Source: Motacilla alba alba | Lineage: Eukaryota > Chordata > Aves > Passeriformes > Motacillidae | NCBI RefSeq assembly: GCF_015832195.1 | Contig: NC_052026.1 | Span: 20,121,013 to 20,185,012 of the forward strand | Reading direction: 5' to 3' | DNA: 64,000 bases | Part shown: one piece after another, positions 19,036-30,860 of the stretch | How the letters are laid out: each line of letters begins with the position of its first letter | How positions within the stretch are numbered: the stretch's first letter is position 1 | The notes under the pieces: model-generated | The model's database searches: none | Told to the model about the DNA's origin: nothing | Seen by the model: only the letters and a program-made list of their open reading frames with translations | Made by a program: the position numbers and the translations under genes

Positions 19036-19099
19036 CACCGACCCCGGTGCCGCCTCTGAGGCGACGCTCGCGCGCCGTTTCCCGCCTTTCGCCCCGGCC

Positions 19100-19276
19100 G
19101 CTCCCCATTGGCCCACGCCCGCCGCCGCGCCCTCCCATTGGCTGCGCCGGCAACGCCCCCCTCTGGCTCGCTCCCCGTTGGTCCCCGAGCGCAACGGAGG
19201 CCGCGCGGGGCGTTGCCACCGCTACGGCGGCCGGCGTGGGCCGGGGCGCGCGTTCCGCGGAGCCGCGCCGGGCAGC
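19100..19276 (+). promoter_or_regulatory. CYB5B: CYB5B promoter with a series of inverted CCAAT boxes
   Basis: ATTGG at 19107-19111 and 19137-19141 and GTTGG at 19177-19181 are spaced 30 and 40 bases apart, each in a CCC-prefixed, GC-rich context. All are within 170 bases of the ATG in a CpG island without a TATA box, an arrangement typical of NF-Y-driven housekeeping promoters. Protein binding is inferred. Confidence 0.6.
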
Positions 19277-19435
19277 ATGGAGGGCGGGCGGCGCGGAGAG
19301 GCCGCGGCGGCGGCGGCGGGGGACGGGCCCGCGCCCGTGTTCACCCTGGAGGAGGTGGCGAAGCGGAACTCCAGCCGTGAGGCCTGGCTGGTGATCCACG
19401 GGCGCGTCTACGATGTCACCCGGTTCCTGGAGGAG
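19277..19435 (+). CDS. CYB5B: CYB5B coding exon 1
   Basis: Codes for residues 1-53: a Gly/Ala/Arg-rich leader then the start of the cytochrome b5 domain ([28 protein letters not shown]). The donor is GTGAGG at 19436. Confidence 0.97.
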
Positions 19436-22400
19436 GTGAGGCCTGCGGTGGGGCTGCCCGCCCGGCCCCCGGGGGCTGAGGGGGAGGCCGGGGCTCGGTG
19501 AGGCCGGGAGGGGCCGGGGCTGCCCGGGGACGGACGTGCCGGGCCCGGGTGCGACAGGAGGGGGCGAGCAGCCCGGCCGGGGCTCGGCGGTCCCGGTGTC
19601 CCGGGGGCAGCTGGCGGGCCGGGCTGTGCGGGCTCTGCCGGGCCTCACGCCGCGCTTCTGCCGGCAAGGGCCGGGGGGATGGCGGCGGCAGCCGGGGCAG
19701 GGGCTGCGCTGCGCTCCTCTGAGGCCCTGCCCGCGTTCCCGGGGCGTCTGTTCAGGCAGGTCCCGGGGAGGTGCCGGTTTCCTTCAGTCACGGGGCCTCG
19801 CTCCGCGTCCTGAAGGGTGAGCGGGATCGGGGCGCTTCAGGAGTTTGGATGTGGAGGCTGCAGGGGCACCCCAGAGCTCGGAGGAGGGGGTGACAGTGAC
19901 ACCGCAGCCACCACTCCGCTGCCTGCCCCGACGGGACCGCGCACCAGGGGTTTGCAAACAATTCAGCTTCTACCAGGTCTGCTGTGGGGACAGAACATCC
20001 TTCAAGACGCACTGCACTTGTCTTCTGATTTTGAGAATGGTGTTGAGAGTGGTGTCCTAACTGTTGAGAGCTGGAAATCGAGTGGGAATAAACAGTAACA
20101 AAATAGTAATGCTCGAGGGAATGGCATGAAGTTGTACTAGGGGAAATTCAGGGTGGGTATCAGGGAAAGGTTCTTCCCCCAGAGGGTGCTGGACACTGCC
20201 CAGGCTCCCCAGGGAATGGGCACAGCCCTGAGGCTGCCAGAGCTCCAGGGGAGTTTGGACAACGCTGCCAGGGATGCCCAGGGTGGGATTGTTGGGGTGT
20301 CTGTGCAGGGCTGGGGTTGAACTCAATGATCCCTGTGGGCCCTTTCCAGCTCAGAATATTCTGGGATTCTATGAAAATCTCTAAGGGGTTTATCCCAGCT
20401 TAAAATAACAGCAGAGACTTTGTGGCGTTTGCGGGGCAATGTACAAAGGTTCAAAGAAGACACTTTGTTGAAATGCACTTGTTCCAGCTGGTTGGTTCTG
20501 CTGGTCTGAACTCAGCTCTGCTTTCCCTCAGGCCCGCGTGGCTGAAGCCGGTGTGCCGTGGAGTGGCAGAGCTGCTGGAGAGGGTACAGGTGCATCAGGC
20601 AGGAGGGGGTGATCCCTGGCAGCTGGAGGTTGTGCCTTGCTCTGCAGCTCTCAGTATTTATTTATAAAGTTGGACACGATCTGTTTTTTTTCTTAGGGTC
20701 CAGAAACTGACTGAATCACAGAATTGTCCAGGCTGGAAAATCCCTCCCAGACCATGGAGTCCAAGCTGTGCCCAGTCCCCACCTTGTCCCCAGCACTGAG
20801 TGCCACCTCCAGGTGTTCCTTGGACACCTCCAGGGATGGGGACTCCAAACCTCCCTGGGCAGCCCCTGCCAGTGAACAACCCTTTCCATGGGGAAATTCC
20901 TGCTGTGGCCAACCTGAGCCTCCCCGGGCCCAGCTTGAAGCTGTTTTCCCTTGTCCTGTCCCTCTTCCCTGGAGCAGAGCCTGTCCCCTCCTGGCAGGGA
21001 GCTGTGGACAGGCAGAGGGTCCCCCTGAGCCTCCTCTTCTCCAGGCAGGGCAGTCTGCTGGGACGAGATGTGCAAGGTCAGTTTGGTGGGAGGGAGCTGT
21101 GGGTGCACAGAGGCTAAGTAGATGCAGGGGAAGACCAGGCAAAAACTTGGAAAAGCCATTCACAGCTGGTTTCTGAATGTGAAAATGCTGGGTTGGAGTT
21201 TAGGAAGAGCCAGAACGAGCTGGAGCTTGGGACAGCAGATGCAGGAGCTGTGAGTCTTGTCTTACACTTGTCTCTGCTGTGGTTCAGAGCAGGAACACTG
21301 CAGGGAGGTTGAGTCTTCACCTCGATGTTCTCTCTAAGATGGGCTCTGGGACCTTTCCCTGGGACACCTTTGGAATTATAAGTGAGCCCAGAAAAGCACT
21401 TCAGTCCCTCCAGCAAGGCAGGTGTAGCAGTGCCCTGAGTGTCACCGTGAGATGGGGTTTCACCCTGAGATGATATTTCACTCTGTCCTTTCCAGGCCCT
21501 TTTTCCCATTTGCGTTTTTCTGACATAAAAAGACGTACTTGGACGAGGGAGAGGGAGAAGAATAAGGGCACTGTTGAGCTGTGCCAGCGTGGCTGACACA
21601 ACGCCGTGCCGTGCACACCCCTTGCTGGCACGGGGAGCTGTAGATCAAGGCCCAGTTTATTGCCAAAAATCCTCTTTGTATCTGTCACCCTCTGGGGAGC
21701 TGGAGTGCCGTGCAGCCGCTGGGAACCAGGAGTGCTGTCTGCTCTGGAGCTGTGCTCTCTGGGGAGCTGGAGTGCCATGCAGCTATTGGGAACCAGGAGT
21801 GCTGTCTGCTTTGGAGCTGTGGCTCTCTGGGGAGCTGGAGTGCCATGCAGCTATTGGGAACCAGGAGTGCTGTCTGCTTTGGAGCTGTGGCTCTCTGGGG
21901 AGCTGCAGCTGCAGAGCTCAGGCGCTGGCGTGTCCCCTGCCCCGTGCGGTCACTGGAGCAGGAGCGGGTGGGTGCCCTGCCTGGCCTTTGCCACGGGTTT
22001 GGCTGGCACTGCTGAGAGTGCTGGCACGCTCCGTGGGTGGGGTTGTGCAATCCTGAAGAAGGCAGCGCCGAAAGGCTGAATTTGCCTTCACGGCTCCTGC
22101 AAATTGCACACTGCGGGTCAGCCAACCCGAAATCCGTGTGCTGCTGGAAGTGTGGGCCAGTTAAAGGTTCCCGTTCACGGTGTGTGTGACAGGAGTAACA
22201 AGGCATCTGTCACATACCAAAATTGACTGAATTGTAAGAACATGAACCAGGAGATGTGCAAAGACAGCAGCTGAAGGGTTGCAGGTGTTCCTGGGAGATG
22301 CAATCTCCTGTGCTTCAGGGAGCCTGTGAGTGCCTGAAATGAAATGGGATTATTTTAAATCTAAGAGAGCCTTATGGTGATCTATTTTGTCCCAGATTTG

Positions 22401-25400
22401 GGTAACTGGACCACACCAGGATAGCTGATAAGCACGTGCAGGCTGTGGCTGCAGCAGCAGGCTGTGTGGGTGGGCAGGGGTGGAGGGAGGCAGCTGTACC
22501 TCCTGCAGGTGCTCTGGGGTCTGTCAGGCTCACACTTCACCACAAGGTATCAAGATCTGAGCTTCTAACTTGAGCACAATCTGTAAGCTATTTATTTAGG
22601 GTCCTGCTGGAGGGATAGAGTTTCTCTCCATTTTCACATGTGACTAGGGGAGTCTGGAGATCCACGTTTCTCCAGGAGGCTCTTGTGTGTGTTACCTGAG
22701 CCCACGAGCCGCAGCAGCCCCCACAGCCCCGTGTCTCAGCACATGCTGCCGTCCCTGATCCCCGTGATAAGTGTGAGCAGGAATCCATTTCCAGTTTCCA
22801 GGTGGAAGGAGCCTGGGTTGTGACACCACTGACCCAAATCGCCCAGTTGGTGTCAGGTATAGTGTTCTTCAAGAGGAGGAGGAGCACCAGGCACCTGAGT
22901 TTCCTCATGCTGACTTGCTCCAGCTTGGCAGAGGTGTTTTTGGAAAACCCTTTCCCTGCCTTACAGCCAGTGCTGTGCAGGATGTGTGGATCATTTGTCC
23001 AGGTGACTGCTCGGCCTCAGTTCTGGCTTGGATGGTGCTGGCACATGATCATTGCACAGGAATACTCTTCCCTCTCCCGGTTTATTTCTTTAACTCTGAG
23101 ACTAGGAATGAAAGTTTCACCCCTCCTCAACCTGGTGATCTTATCTCTTACCTGACACAGTGATCTGATTAGTCCTGGAGCTTAGCGTTGCTGCTGAGCT
23201 GTTTGTGTCTCCAGCAGCTCTGTCCCAGCAGTTCCCAGCCAGAATTTGCAGGCAGGTTCTTGGGGTTTGTGGGAAGGGGCCTCCAGGCTCCCTCCCCGTG
23301 CAAGTTTGGGCTGTGCTCTCGGAGGCCTTTGCTGCGTGCCCTCAGCTCCAAGTCACTCTCTGTGTGTGCTGAGGGTCCAGTGACACAGAGGACCCAGTTT
23401 TATTGTCACCTCTCTCCTTCTGGTGTGCTTTTGGCTGTTTTTTGTCAGAAAGGGACATTTTCCAGCCATTGTTTCCCCTGGAAGTGGGTGTCTTCCCCCG
23501 TAGTTTGCAGCACTGTTGCCATGTTTTCCTGCAGCAGCCGAGCTGCAGATTTGGGCAGTTTTGTGGCCGAGTCCGTGACTTCCTGTACAAACAGTCTGGG
23601 TTTACGTTTGCTGGGCTAGGACAAGGTAGGAATTGTTTGGCTGCAGCGGTGCTGTCTGGAGGACAGAGCCCTTCAGAAACAGGAGATGCCAAAATAATTT
23701 GAAGGTCTTTTTCCTTTAGGCTTGGAGATTGCAGCGAAGGACAGATGTGCACGAATAAATAGGTGTGGATTCAGCAAGTACATAGAAAGGCTCCAGAGCC
23801 AGAGATGTAAGGAAGAGTGAACTTGACTGTTCTCCTTCTCTCTTGAGTTTTATCCTTCCTCTTGTCTCTTGCCTGTGGAGAGACTGGATGTCGCTGAAAG
23901 ATCCCCTGCATGCTCCCTGTTGCTGCAGGGTTTTGTCTATCCTTCTGGGGTGAATTATTAGGAAAAGAAGGTTGTCTGCTTAAAATTCAGGTATTTTCCT
24001 GTCTGAAATATGAGATTTCTGGTGAGGCAACCCTAAGTAGTTATTCTAAAAGTCTCAGGTAAATGGGCAGCTTTTGAGTGGATCTCAGCTGGAAACTGGA
24101 CAGTTGTTCTGAGCAGTGTGGACAGGTAACATCCAGCAGCCCCTGATCTGACTCCTCTGGGATCCAGCCAGCCTGAGAGTTGGTGTGGGAGAAGGGGCAG
24201 CCAGAAGAACTGCAGCTGGACACAGGGAATGCGCCATGGAGCCTCACCTGGTGCCCCAGCTCAGCCACCTGGTAACTGCCTGTGACAAACTGTGTCCCTC
24301 CACTTTGCCCTTTGTGGCTCCTGAGAAAGCTCAGTGTTGGTTTGGTGACATACCTGGACAACAAAGGGCTTTATTGCAAATAAAGAGCTCTGCTATGAGG
24401 ATTGCAGGACTGCCTGCAGCAGCCCACCGGAGCCACCAAGGGGGCTGGTTTGTGTCCACCCTGCGTTTGGTACGAGGTGGGATGGCCTGGAGGGAATATT
24501 CAGGCTTTTGACAGCAAAAGCAGATGAACTGAAGGAAAAAGGGGGTGGCAACAGCTCTGTGTCTGCGGGAAGGAGGAGGATATGACAGAGAGAAGCAGGT
24601 GTGTTGGTCCTTTGATCTGAAATGCAGCCCAGCATCTCTTCTCCAATTCAGGGCTGGTTGCCTGAAGCCCTGGAAAACCGGGTTAGTCCCTGGGAGTGCC
24701 CTGGGATGCGGGACCACTTTATTGGTGTGACTGGATTAGCTGGTGGTTACAGGCTGTAAAGGGATTGTCCTTTGCTAGGTCTGTGGTTTGTGCTTTCCAC
24801 TGCCAGGCTGTGCCTGGAATCGTGACATTGACAGTGGACAGAGCCCAGCCCGCCAGAGACAGCAGAGCCACACCCGGGGTTTGTGCCACTTCATCCCATC
24901 TGAGAGTCAGCCGTGACTGCTGCCACCCACAGCAGTGGCACTGTCACTGTGGAGCTCCCCGGGGATTTGGCTGTTGTAGCTCTGGGTCTCTGAAATCAGC
25001 GTATGATATTAAACGGTATAATTTTTGTGATACTCAGGATTTCCTCCCCCCATGTCACTGGTGGTTGCACGCAGGATCAAGTTCGGTATTGCAAATCTGT
25101 GTGCAGAGTCAGCCACACATCCTTTTTGTAGTACCTGAGGAAGCAGAATATCCTTTCCTCCAGTGGTGTCTGTGAATTCCTGCAGAGAGGTTGGACGATT
25201 GAACCTCTGGCAGATGTTACTGATGGTGCTGCTGCAGGCATCCAGCAGTGGGGCTGGGAGGAAGGCTGGTGACATCCTCACTGCCTTTCTGCATCCAGCC
25301 CTTGGCTCACCTGGACTCTTCTCTTCCAGCACCCAGGTGGAGAAGAGGTGTTGCTTGAGCAAGCTGGCAGAGATGCCACTGAGAGCTTTGAAGATGTGGG

Positions 25401-28200
25401 GCATTCCACAGACGCCAGGGAAATGCTGAAGCAGTATTACATCGGAGAGGTCCACCCGGTGAGTGCCCCAGGTAACCCCCAAAGACACCAGGCTGTGTCG
25501 TGTGCAGTAAGTTAGTAGTTGAGGGGCTCAGGCAGTCCCTGTGTTGTCCAGGGTTTCTGTTGGGCAAACTGAACTAAATCAGTCTTCTCCTTCCACCATT
25601 CAGAACAGATTTCTCACTTCATTTAAATCGGGGCACTTAAGCTGAATTCCTGGGTTCCCTCTGTAGCTGCTGGAAGCATAATCCACCTTTGCCTTGTAAT
25701 TCTGAGCTCAGGAGGGTGAGAGTTGCCAGGGGCACAAACACCTTTCTGCCTGCCTTTGGGTGCCAAAGGAAGGACTTCTTTGAAAACTGAGCCCAGGCAA
25801 TTACCTTTGTGCAGAACAACTCCCTCATAAAGGCTGCAGCCTTCCTTTGAAGTCAGCACTTACCTCTTTTCTTCTTCTTTTTCCGCCTGACAGAACGATC
25901 GTGAAAAGGAAGGTTCTAAGGTAAGCTCTCAGCGGTTCAGTTTTCTGCTTTTATTTAATGTCACATGTCTTTTGGAGGCTTTTTCCCCCTCTTTTTTCCT
26001 GTGGAGCTTGTGGCTTTATGTTTACGCAAACTACACACGAATAAATTTCCCAAGCAAATTCTACCTTTGTTTTTGTTCTGAACCTCAGTGGGTACCTCAG
26101 TGTGAAATTGGAAGTGAGTTTTTGTGCCCTTTCTCTGCTGGCAGCAGCGATGTTTTTTCCACACCTTGAGCCACAGACCACTTTTTGCATTTCTGGCTGT
26201 GTCCTGACCACGGAACTGGTTTCCTTGTTGTTCCCTCCGAGCCAGGAGACAGCAGCAGGGGCTGGCTGGCAAACAGGAATTCTCTGTTAACTGCCTCAGG
26301 GATCAGTGGTGTTGCTTAACACTCAGGTACTCCTGGACTAGAACGGGGCAGAGTGTTGCAAAAATGCCTTTGGAAGGGATGGGGAGAGGGAAAAGGCAAT
26401 AAATAGAATCCCAGCTGGGAGGTAAACATGTGCCTCGCAGCTGGCGGGGCTGGGAGGCCTGGACAGGGCGCAGCTCTGCCTTCAGCCAGGCTTTCAGGAG
26501 ATGTTCCTCTGAGCAGGACCACTCGCAGAGCAGCAGAAATCCAGAAGGGAACTGTCTGCAGAGAAATCAAGGATAACTCAGGCTGGGTGAAACCTATGCT
26601 TAGATATGGAGCTGTGTGATTATGTGCATATTCACCTTAAAATTTATTGTTTCATTCGACTCCCGTTCATAAACACATGCTGAAATGTGCACAGAAATCA
26701 GTGATGATCAGAATAGCTCTCTTGGATCTGAGTTAAATACTTTATTCAGGTATTTTTCTCTTCTGATCAATAAGTCCAGCACGTTCTGCACAGCTGAGGG
26801 CTCTCTCCAGAGCACATCATCTGTATTAAAAGGAAGTTCCAGTGTAATTTAAAGATGGCAGCAAGAGAGAGAATCAGTAATGTACAAATAAATAAGGGGG
26901 AAGCACAAAACCACCCCAAAAGTGTGATGCAATAAGCAAAGCCTTATTTTGAGAGGGGTGCAAGTTCCAGCATGAAGCCGGTGACTGGGTGGGACCAATT
27001 GGATTGATGGAAAGAACATGAAGATGACAGCAAAGATCCCCAAAAACAGCCACACTGGTGACAGGGGGTGTCTGGGAGAGGAGGGTTATTTTCTCTCTGT
27101 ATTTGCAATCACACGTTCAGGCTTGTCCTATTAGCACACGTTTAATGTTTCTTTGTTCTGCTGCTAACTCACTCTTTCCTCCTCCAGAATCCAAGTAGGA
27201 CATCCTCAGGCCAAACCAGGTACAGTATCTCCTGAAAATAAGAGTGGGAAATGGAGGGGTTGGGACCCTGTTTCTAGAGCTGCATATTAACTCCAAAGGG
27301 CAGGAAGATCCCTGGGGATGCACTGCAGTGTCCTGGCAAGCAGATACTCCAAAGCAAGTGCCAGAGCGTGCACCTCCCTTGCTGGATGTGAGCCCAGCTG
27401 TGCTCCGTGCTGGGCAGAACCAGCGTGCCAGTGTTGGAGTTCTCTGCCCCGTGTGCCGCTGTTGCACGGCGCTGGCTGCGTCCCTGTAGCCACAGGGCTT
27501 GTTTGGGTGGTCGCTGTGGGCCCAGGGGTGGCACATCACAGTGATGGGTGGGTTTGTGGAGGGTTTTACTGTGATCAGCCCAGTCTAGCCGAAAATCCTT
27601 AAAAGCAGCTCAGGGCCCTGCTCTCCTGCAGCTCGTGCAGGAGGTTTTGTTCAGGAGGCTGCGGAGGGTGAGCCTCTGGAGTCTGAGCAAGGCAGATTTA
27701 CTGGGGCACAGCTGTAGCCGTTGCCATCCTTGAGTCAACAGCGTTGTTTGTACAACACAAATTACAGCCTGACTTATTTAAGGAAAATAAAACCAAACCA
27801 ACAACAAACCCCCCCCACTGGTCTCTGGATATGCCAAGCTGGAAACTTCAGCCATCCAGCTGCTGTTTTATAAGGCACGAGGCCACTCTTGGGGCTCTCG
27901 TGGGGGCTGGCAGAGCCTGTGCAGGGGGACAGAGGGGCCTGCCCCAGCTGTGGCCATGGTTAGGGGCCATCCTGTGGGTACAGCTCCCAGATGTTCCCTG
28001 GATGTGTAACAAGGGATGAATACTGGGAATGGATTATTAACTAGGTGCTTTCTTCTGCTGTCTGTGGTGTGTGTGTTTTAGTTTGTTGTTTCTTTTTCTC
28101 TCCCTGTAGTTTCTGGTCGACATGGCTGATCCCCATCTTCGGAGCACTGGTCTTAGGTTTAATGTATCGTTACTACATGGTGGATGGGAAAAGCTCCTGA
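19277..28200 (+). CDS. CYB5B: Cytochrome b5 type B (outer mitochondrial membrane)
   Basis: Coding exons are 19277-19435, 25330-25458, 25894-25920, 27188-27219 and 28110-28200, joining in phase to give 145 residues (human about 146-150). The protein is a tail-anchored haemoprotein that transfers electrons at the outer mitochondrial membrane, for example to the mARC amidoxime-reducing system. The cytochrome b5 fold runs from about residue 20 ([10 protein letters not shown]) with haem ligands His54 (HPGG motif) and His78 (EDVGHST). A single C-terminal membrane span (about 118-135, [14 protein letters not shown]) is followed by a short basic tail ([10 protein letters not shown]), as needed for mitochondrial insertion. 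Upstream TERF2 and downstream NFAT5 are the known neighbours. The linker exons 3 and 4 (9 and about 11 codons) are very small. Start chosen: first ATG in the CpG island, giving the usual N-terminal Gly/Ala-rich leader. Confidence 0.97.
20130..20372 (+). mobile_element. CR1 LINE 3' fragment
   Basis: The segment has CAGGGAAAGGTTCTTCCCCC, GAGGGTGCTGGACACTGCCC, CCAGGGAATGGGCACAGCCC, GAACTCAATGATCCCTGTGG and a terminal TTCTGGGATTCTATG. This is a CR1 3' end in plus orientation, of a different subfamily from the UTP4 copy. Confidence 0.9.
20709..21085 (-). mobile_element. CR1 LINE 3' fragment, minus orientation
   Basis: It opens on the plus strand with ACTGAATCACAGAATTGTCC (reverse of the CR1 tail) and continues with CACCTCCAGGTGTTCCTTGG, CTCCAGGGATGGGGACTCCA and CCTCTTCTCCAGGCAGGGCA. 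It faces the copy at 20130-20372. Confidence 0.9.
21691..21908 (+). repeat. 68-bp tandem repeat in CYB5B intron 1
   Basis: Copies start at 21691, 21758, 21826 and 21894 (the last is partial). Each begins TCTGGGGAGCTGGAGTGCC and contains GGGAACCAGGAGTGCTGTC. Copies 2 and 3 are nearly identical, while copy 1 differs at a few positions (GCCGTGCAGCCGC), which suggests recent duplication of copy 2. Confidence 0.93.
25330..25458 (+). CDS. CYB5B: CYB5B coding exon 2 (haem-binding core)
   Basis: Codes for residues 54-96, from [13 protein letters not shown] to YYIGEVHP, with both haem-ligand histidines. Flanked by TTCCAG and GTGAGT. Confidence 0.97.
25894..25920 (+). CDS. CYB5B: CYB5B coding exon 3 (27-base microexon)
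   Basis: Nine codons (NDREKEGSK) of the hydrophilic linker. The acceptor is GCCTGACAG and the donor GTAAGC. In phase 0 on both sides, so skipping would leave the frame intact. Confidence 0.85.
27188..27219 (+). CDS. CYB5B: CYB5B coding exon 4 (32-base linker exon)
   Basis: Codes for [10 protein letters not shown] plus two bases of the next codon. The acceptor is TCCTCCAG and the donor GTACAG. It joins exon 5 in phase. Confidence 0.85.
28110..28200 (+). CDS. CYB5B: CYB5B coding exon 5 (tail anchor)
   Basis: Codes for the membrane anchor and the C-terminal [10 protein letters not shown], ending with TGA at 28198-28200. It is preceded by a T-rich tract and CTGTAG. Confidence 0.96.
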
Positions 28201-30860
28201 GCTGGCCTTGCTGGGGCCTCAGACAGCCTGAAAAGAGGGAGAGAGAGTGTGTGTGTGCAACGCGTGGAGTTCTGCTGCCCTTAGCCTTCCTGCCTTGCTT
28301 TTAGCTCTGAGTCTGTCAAGTGATGTTGATATCCATGGGACCAAGCCAATTCCAAACTCTGTCCTAACTCTGGGACCCGCAGTTCTGTTGTACTTCCCTC
28401 TTGCAGTGGCAGGGAAAGAGGAACCTCTGCTATTCCCTGACCTTGGTGCGGTGTCCCTCATGCTCTCTCTCGCTCTCTCTCGCTCTCTGACATAACCCCC
28501 AGACACCCTCTTCTCTCAATGCCTTTGCGTTAAGCCAGACACCATGAAGGAGCTGCCCTGGGCCTGTGGCTCTGCCTCAGCCCTTCACACAGTCGGGAAT
28601 CATCTGCCAGTTGTCTCCAGCCCTTGCCAGAAAAGATGTCCAGAGCTTTGGTTCCGCAAGAACGTTCCCAGAGCGTGCAGGCAACACTAATTGGAGTGGC
28701 AGGGAATTGTTGGTTTGGCCACCTCTTTCAGTTCCTGTCTGTTTTTAACGGTTAAACAAATACATGGATTTTAAACGTGATTCTGTTCATTTTGTAATAT
28801 TTGTACTTGTCCCTTTGGAATGTATATCCTGTGAGCAACTTAGACTGAATCCTGGTTGGTTTGGGTGTTTCGTGCTGTGCGTGGCAGAGCCAGTGGGAAC
28901 TGGCATGTGGCTTCTGCAAATGTAGATTCTTCTTTCTCCCTGAGCTCATGATCTGACACATGTATGGAAACTAAACTCATTCTTACGTACTGTGAATGTG
29001 CACCAGATGGGGGAAACAATTAAATCTGGTCTCTTCTCCCAAAATGAAAAGGGAAAAGAAATCCATTTGGGATTTGTGGATAATGCTGGTTTTGTCTGGG
29101 AATAGAGGAGAATATTTCCCTCTTGCCCTTGTTTTTGTGTGTTGTGCAGTCGGCCTTGAAGTGCAGACAGTGCACAGTTTGCTTCCTGTGCTGAGGCAGG
29201 AACCTTTCCAGCTCTTCCAGCACACTGATCTGGGGCTTTGGGATCTGCTAAATAAAGGGAAGTGGTGTCCTGGTGCCCGCTGCCCTTCAGCAGGGCTGTG
29301 CCACCGACACTGGCTCCCAATCCAGACCTCCAGCACAGCTGATCATCCCCTGGGATTGCAGCAAAAAGGGCAGTGACACCCTGGGGTCCTGCTGTGAAAA
29401 GCTCCCATGGGTTGTGGGGATTCTGCTCTGTTCCACAAAACTACCGTGTCCTCCAGAAGGTTGTGTAGAAGAAATTCTTGGATGTAGAATCACACTCAGC
29501 TTTTTAAAACTGAAGGCCAGGGAACTTGGAGTAAGAGCACTGCCAGGGCTTCACATTTAACACAGAGTTGTGAACCATGAGCTCAGTTTGGGGAAGTTTA
29601 GAGTGGATTCTCTATTAAGGAAAGGTTTTGAAGCTGGAAGGCACACTTTGGCAGCAGTATCACCCTGCTGAGTCGAGGTTGTTCTGAGCAGTGCAAGATT
29701 CCACAAAGGTCAGCTGGTGGATCCAGGAGCACGTGCTCGCCTGAGGAACGGGGCAGGTGTGATGCTGGAAACACCTGTTTTCTCCATTGGCAGCACTTTT
29801 ACCTGGAGTTTGACATTGTTTTTAATACCATTTTCCTGGCACTGTCCACATTCAGTTGCATTTTAGTTGCTCTAAAGAACTTCTTGCCATCACTGACCCT
29901 TGCTATGAGCTTTGATGATCTGTTATCGGGGCGGTTGCCTGTCAAATCCCATATGATATGGAACCTTTTTTCCTCTTAATGGATTAATTGCCCAGGGGAG
30001 ATTTTCAGTCTTGTTCCAAGGCTTCTTGGAGCTGGTAAGAACCTTGTCCAGTGCCTTGTGGAACCCCAAGTAGCCTCTATCTGCACATGTGCCAGTTCCT
30101 CAAAGACCTCAGGGTGCTTGGGATGCATTTGCAGAAGCCACATTGAAGTCTTCTCACTTCTCCATGAATGACAAGGGGCAGCGTGTCTGGGATGGAGGCG
30201 GCTGGAGGGAGAGAGCCCAGTGCTTCCCCGGTGTCCTCTGGAGTGGTGGTGAAGCTGCCTCTTCTCATTCTCTGCTGGCTGGCTCGAGGATGGGTCCCAC
30301 AGGTGTGAAAGGGCTCGGGCAGCAAGGGAGGCATTGACAAAGCTTGTTTCCTCACTTGGTGTGAGGATTCAAGCAGGCAGTTGCCAGGCTCTGTCCCCAC
30401 GCTGAACCCGCACAGCCCGTGTTTGCCGCCAGGTCTCCGCACAATGCCGGCACGAAGCCGTCTCAGCTTTCACCCCGCAGAAACCTCTGTGGGTGGAATT
30501 CAATCTGGGCTGTGCTCCGCTTCCTTCAGGTGCTGAGGAGGGGAGGTTGAGTGAGGAGCTGGAAATACGAGCACGGAGGCAGCTCCTGTGGTTAATGTGA
30601 GCTTGGTAGGGCTGCCTGTGCCGGCCTTTTCTGCCTCTCCACCGCCCCGAGTTCCTTGATGACGCAGAATGTAACTGTTAATTAGGCTGACGGTTTGTGG
30701 AGGAGGGGTGGGAGGTCTGATGGTGTTCCTGGGGGGAGTTGGTGCATGTTCCGTGATGCAGGCACCCACAAAATGCCATTTCTTGTACCTGGAGATTGTC
30801 TGCCTGGCAGGAGGTGCCAGGCTGTGTGTTTGCTGTGTTCAATAAACTCATTATTATAAA
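28201..30860 (+). other. CYB5B: CYB5B 3' untranslated region (probable)
   Basis: Candidate poly(A) signals are AATAAA at 29251-29256 and AATAAA at 30841-30846, the latter followed by AT-rich DNA. The extent is uncertain; a long 3' UTR of about 2.7 kb would be consistent with the second. A CT-rich microsatellite lies at 28459-28488. No coding region is visible. Confidence 0.5.
28459..28488 (+). repeat. CTCTCTCG microsatellite
   Basis: Short run of CTCTCT with two CGCTCTCT units, in the CYB5B 3' region. Confidence 0.8.

Larger units (their letters stand above)
19436..25329 (+). other. CYB5B: CYB5B intron 1
   Basis: This 5.9-kb intron contains a CR1 pair in opposite orientation (20130-20372 and 20709-21085) and a 68-bp tandem repeat (21691-21908). 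No exon, RNA gene or other element is evident in the remainder. Confidence 0.85.

Noticed and set aside
18410..19648. A 412-codon minus-strand proline/serine-rich frame
   Set aside because: It arises from the 18-bp minisatellite and is antisense to CYB5B exon 1.
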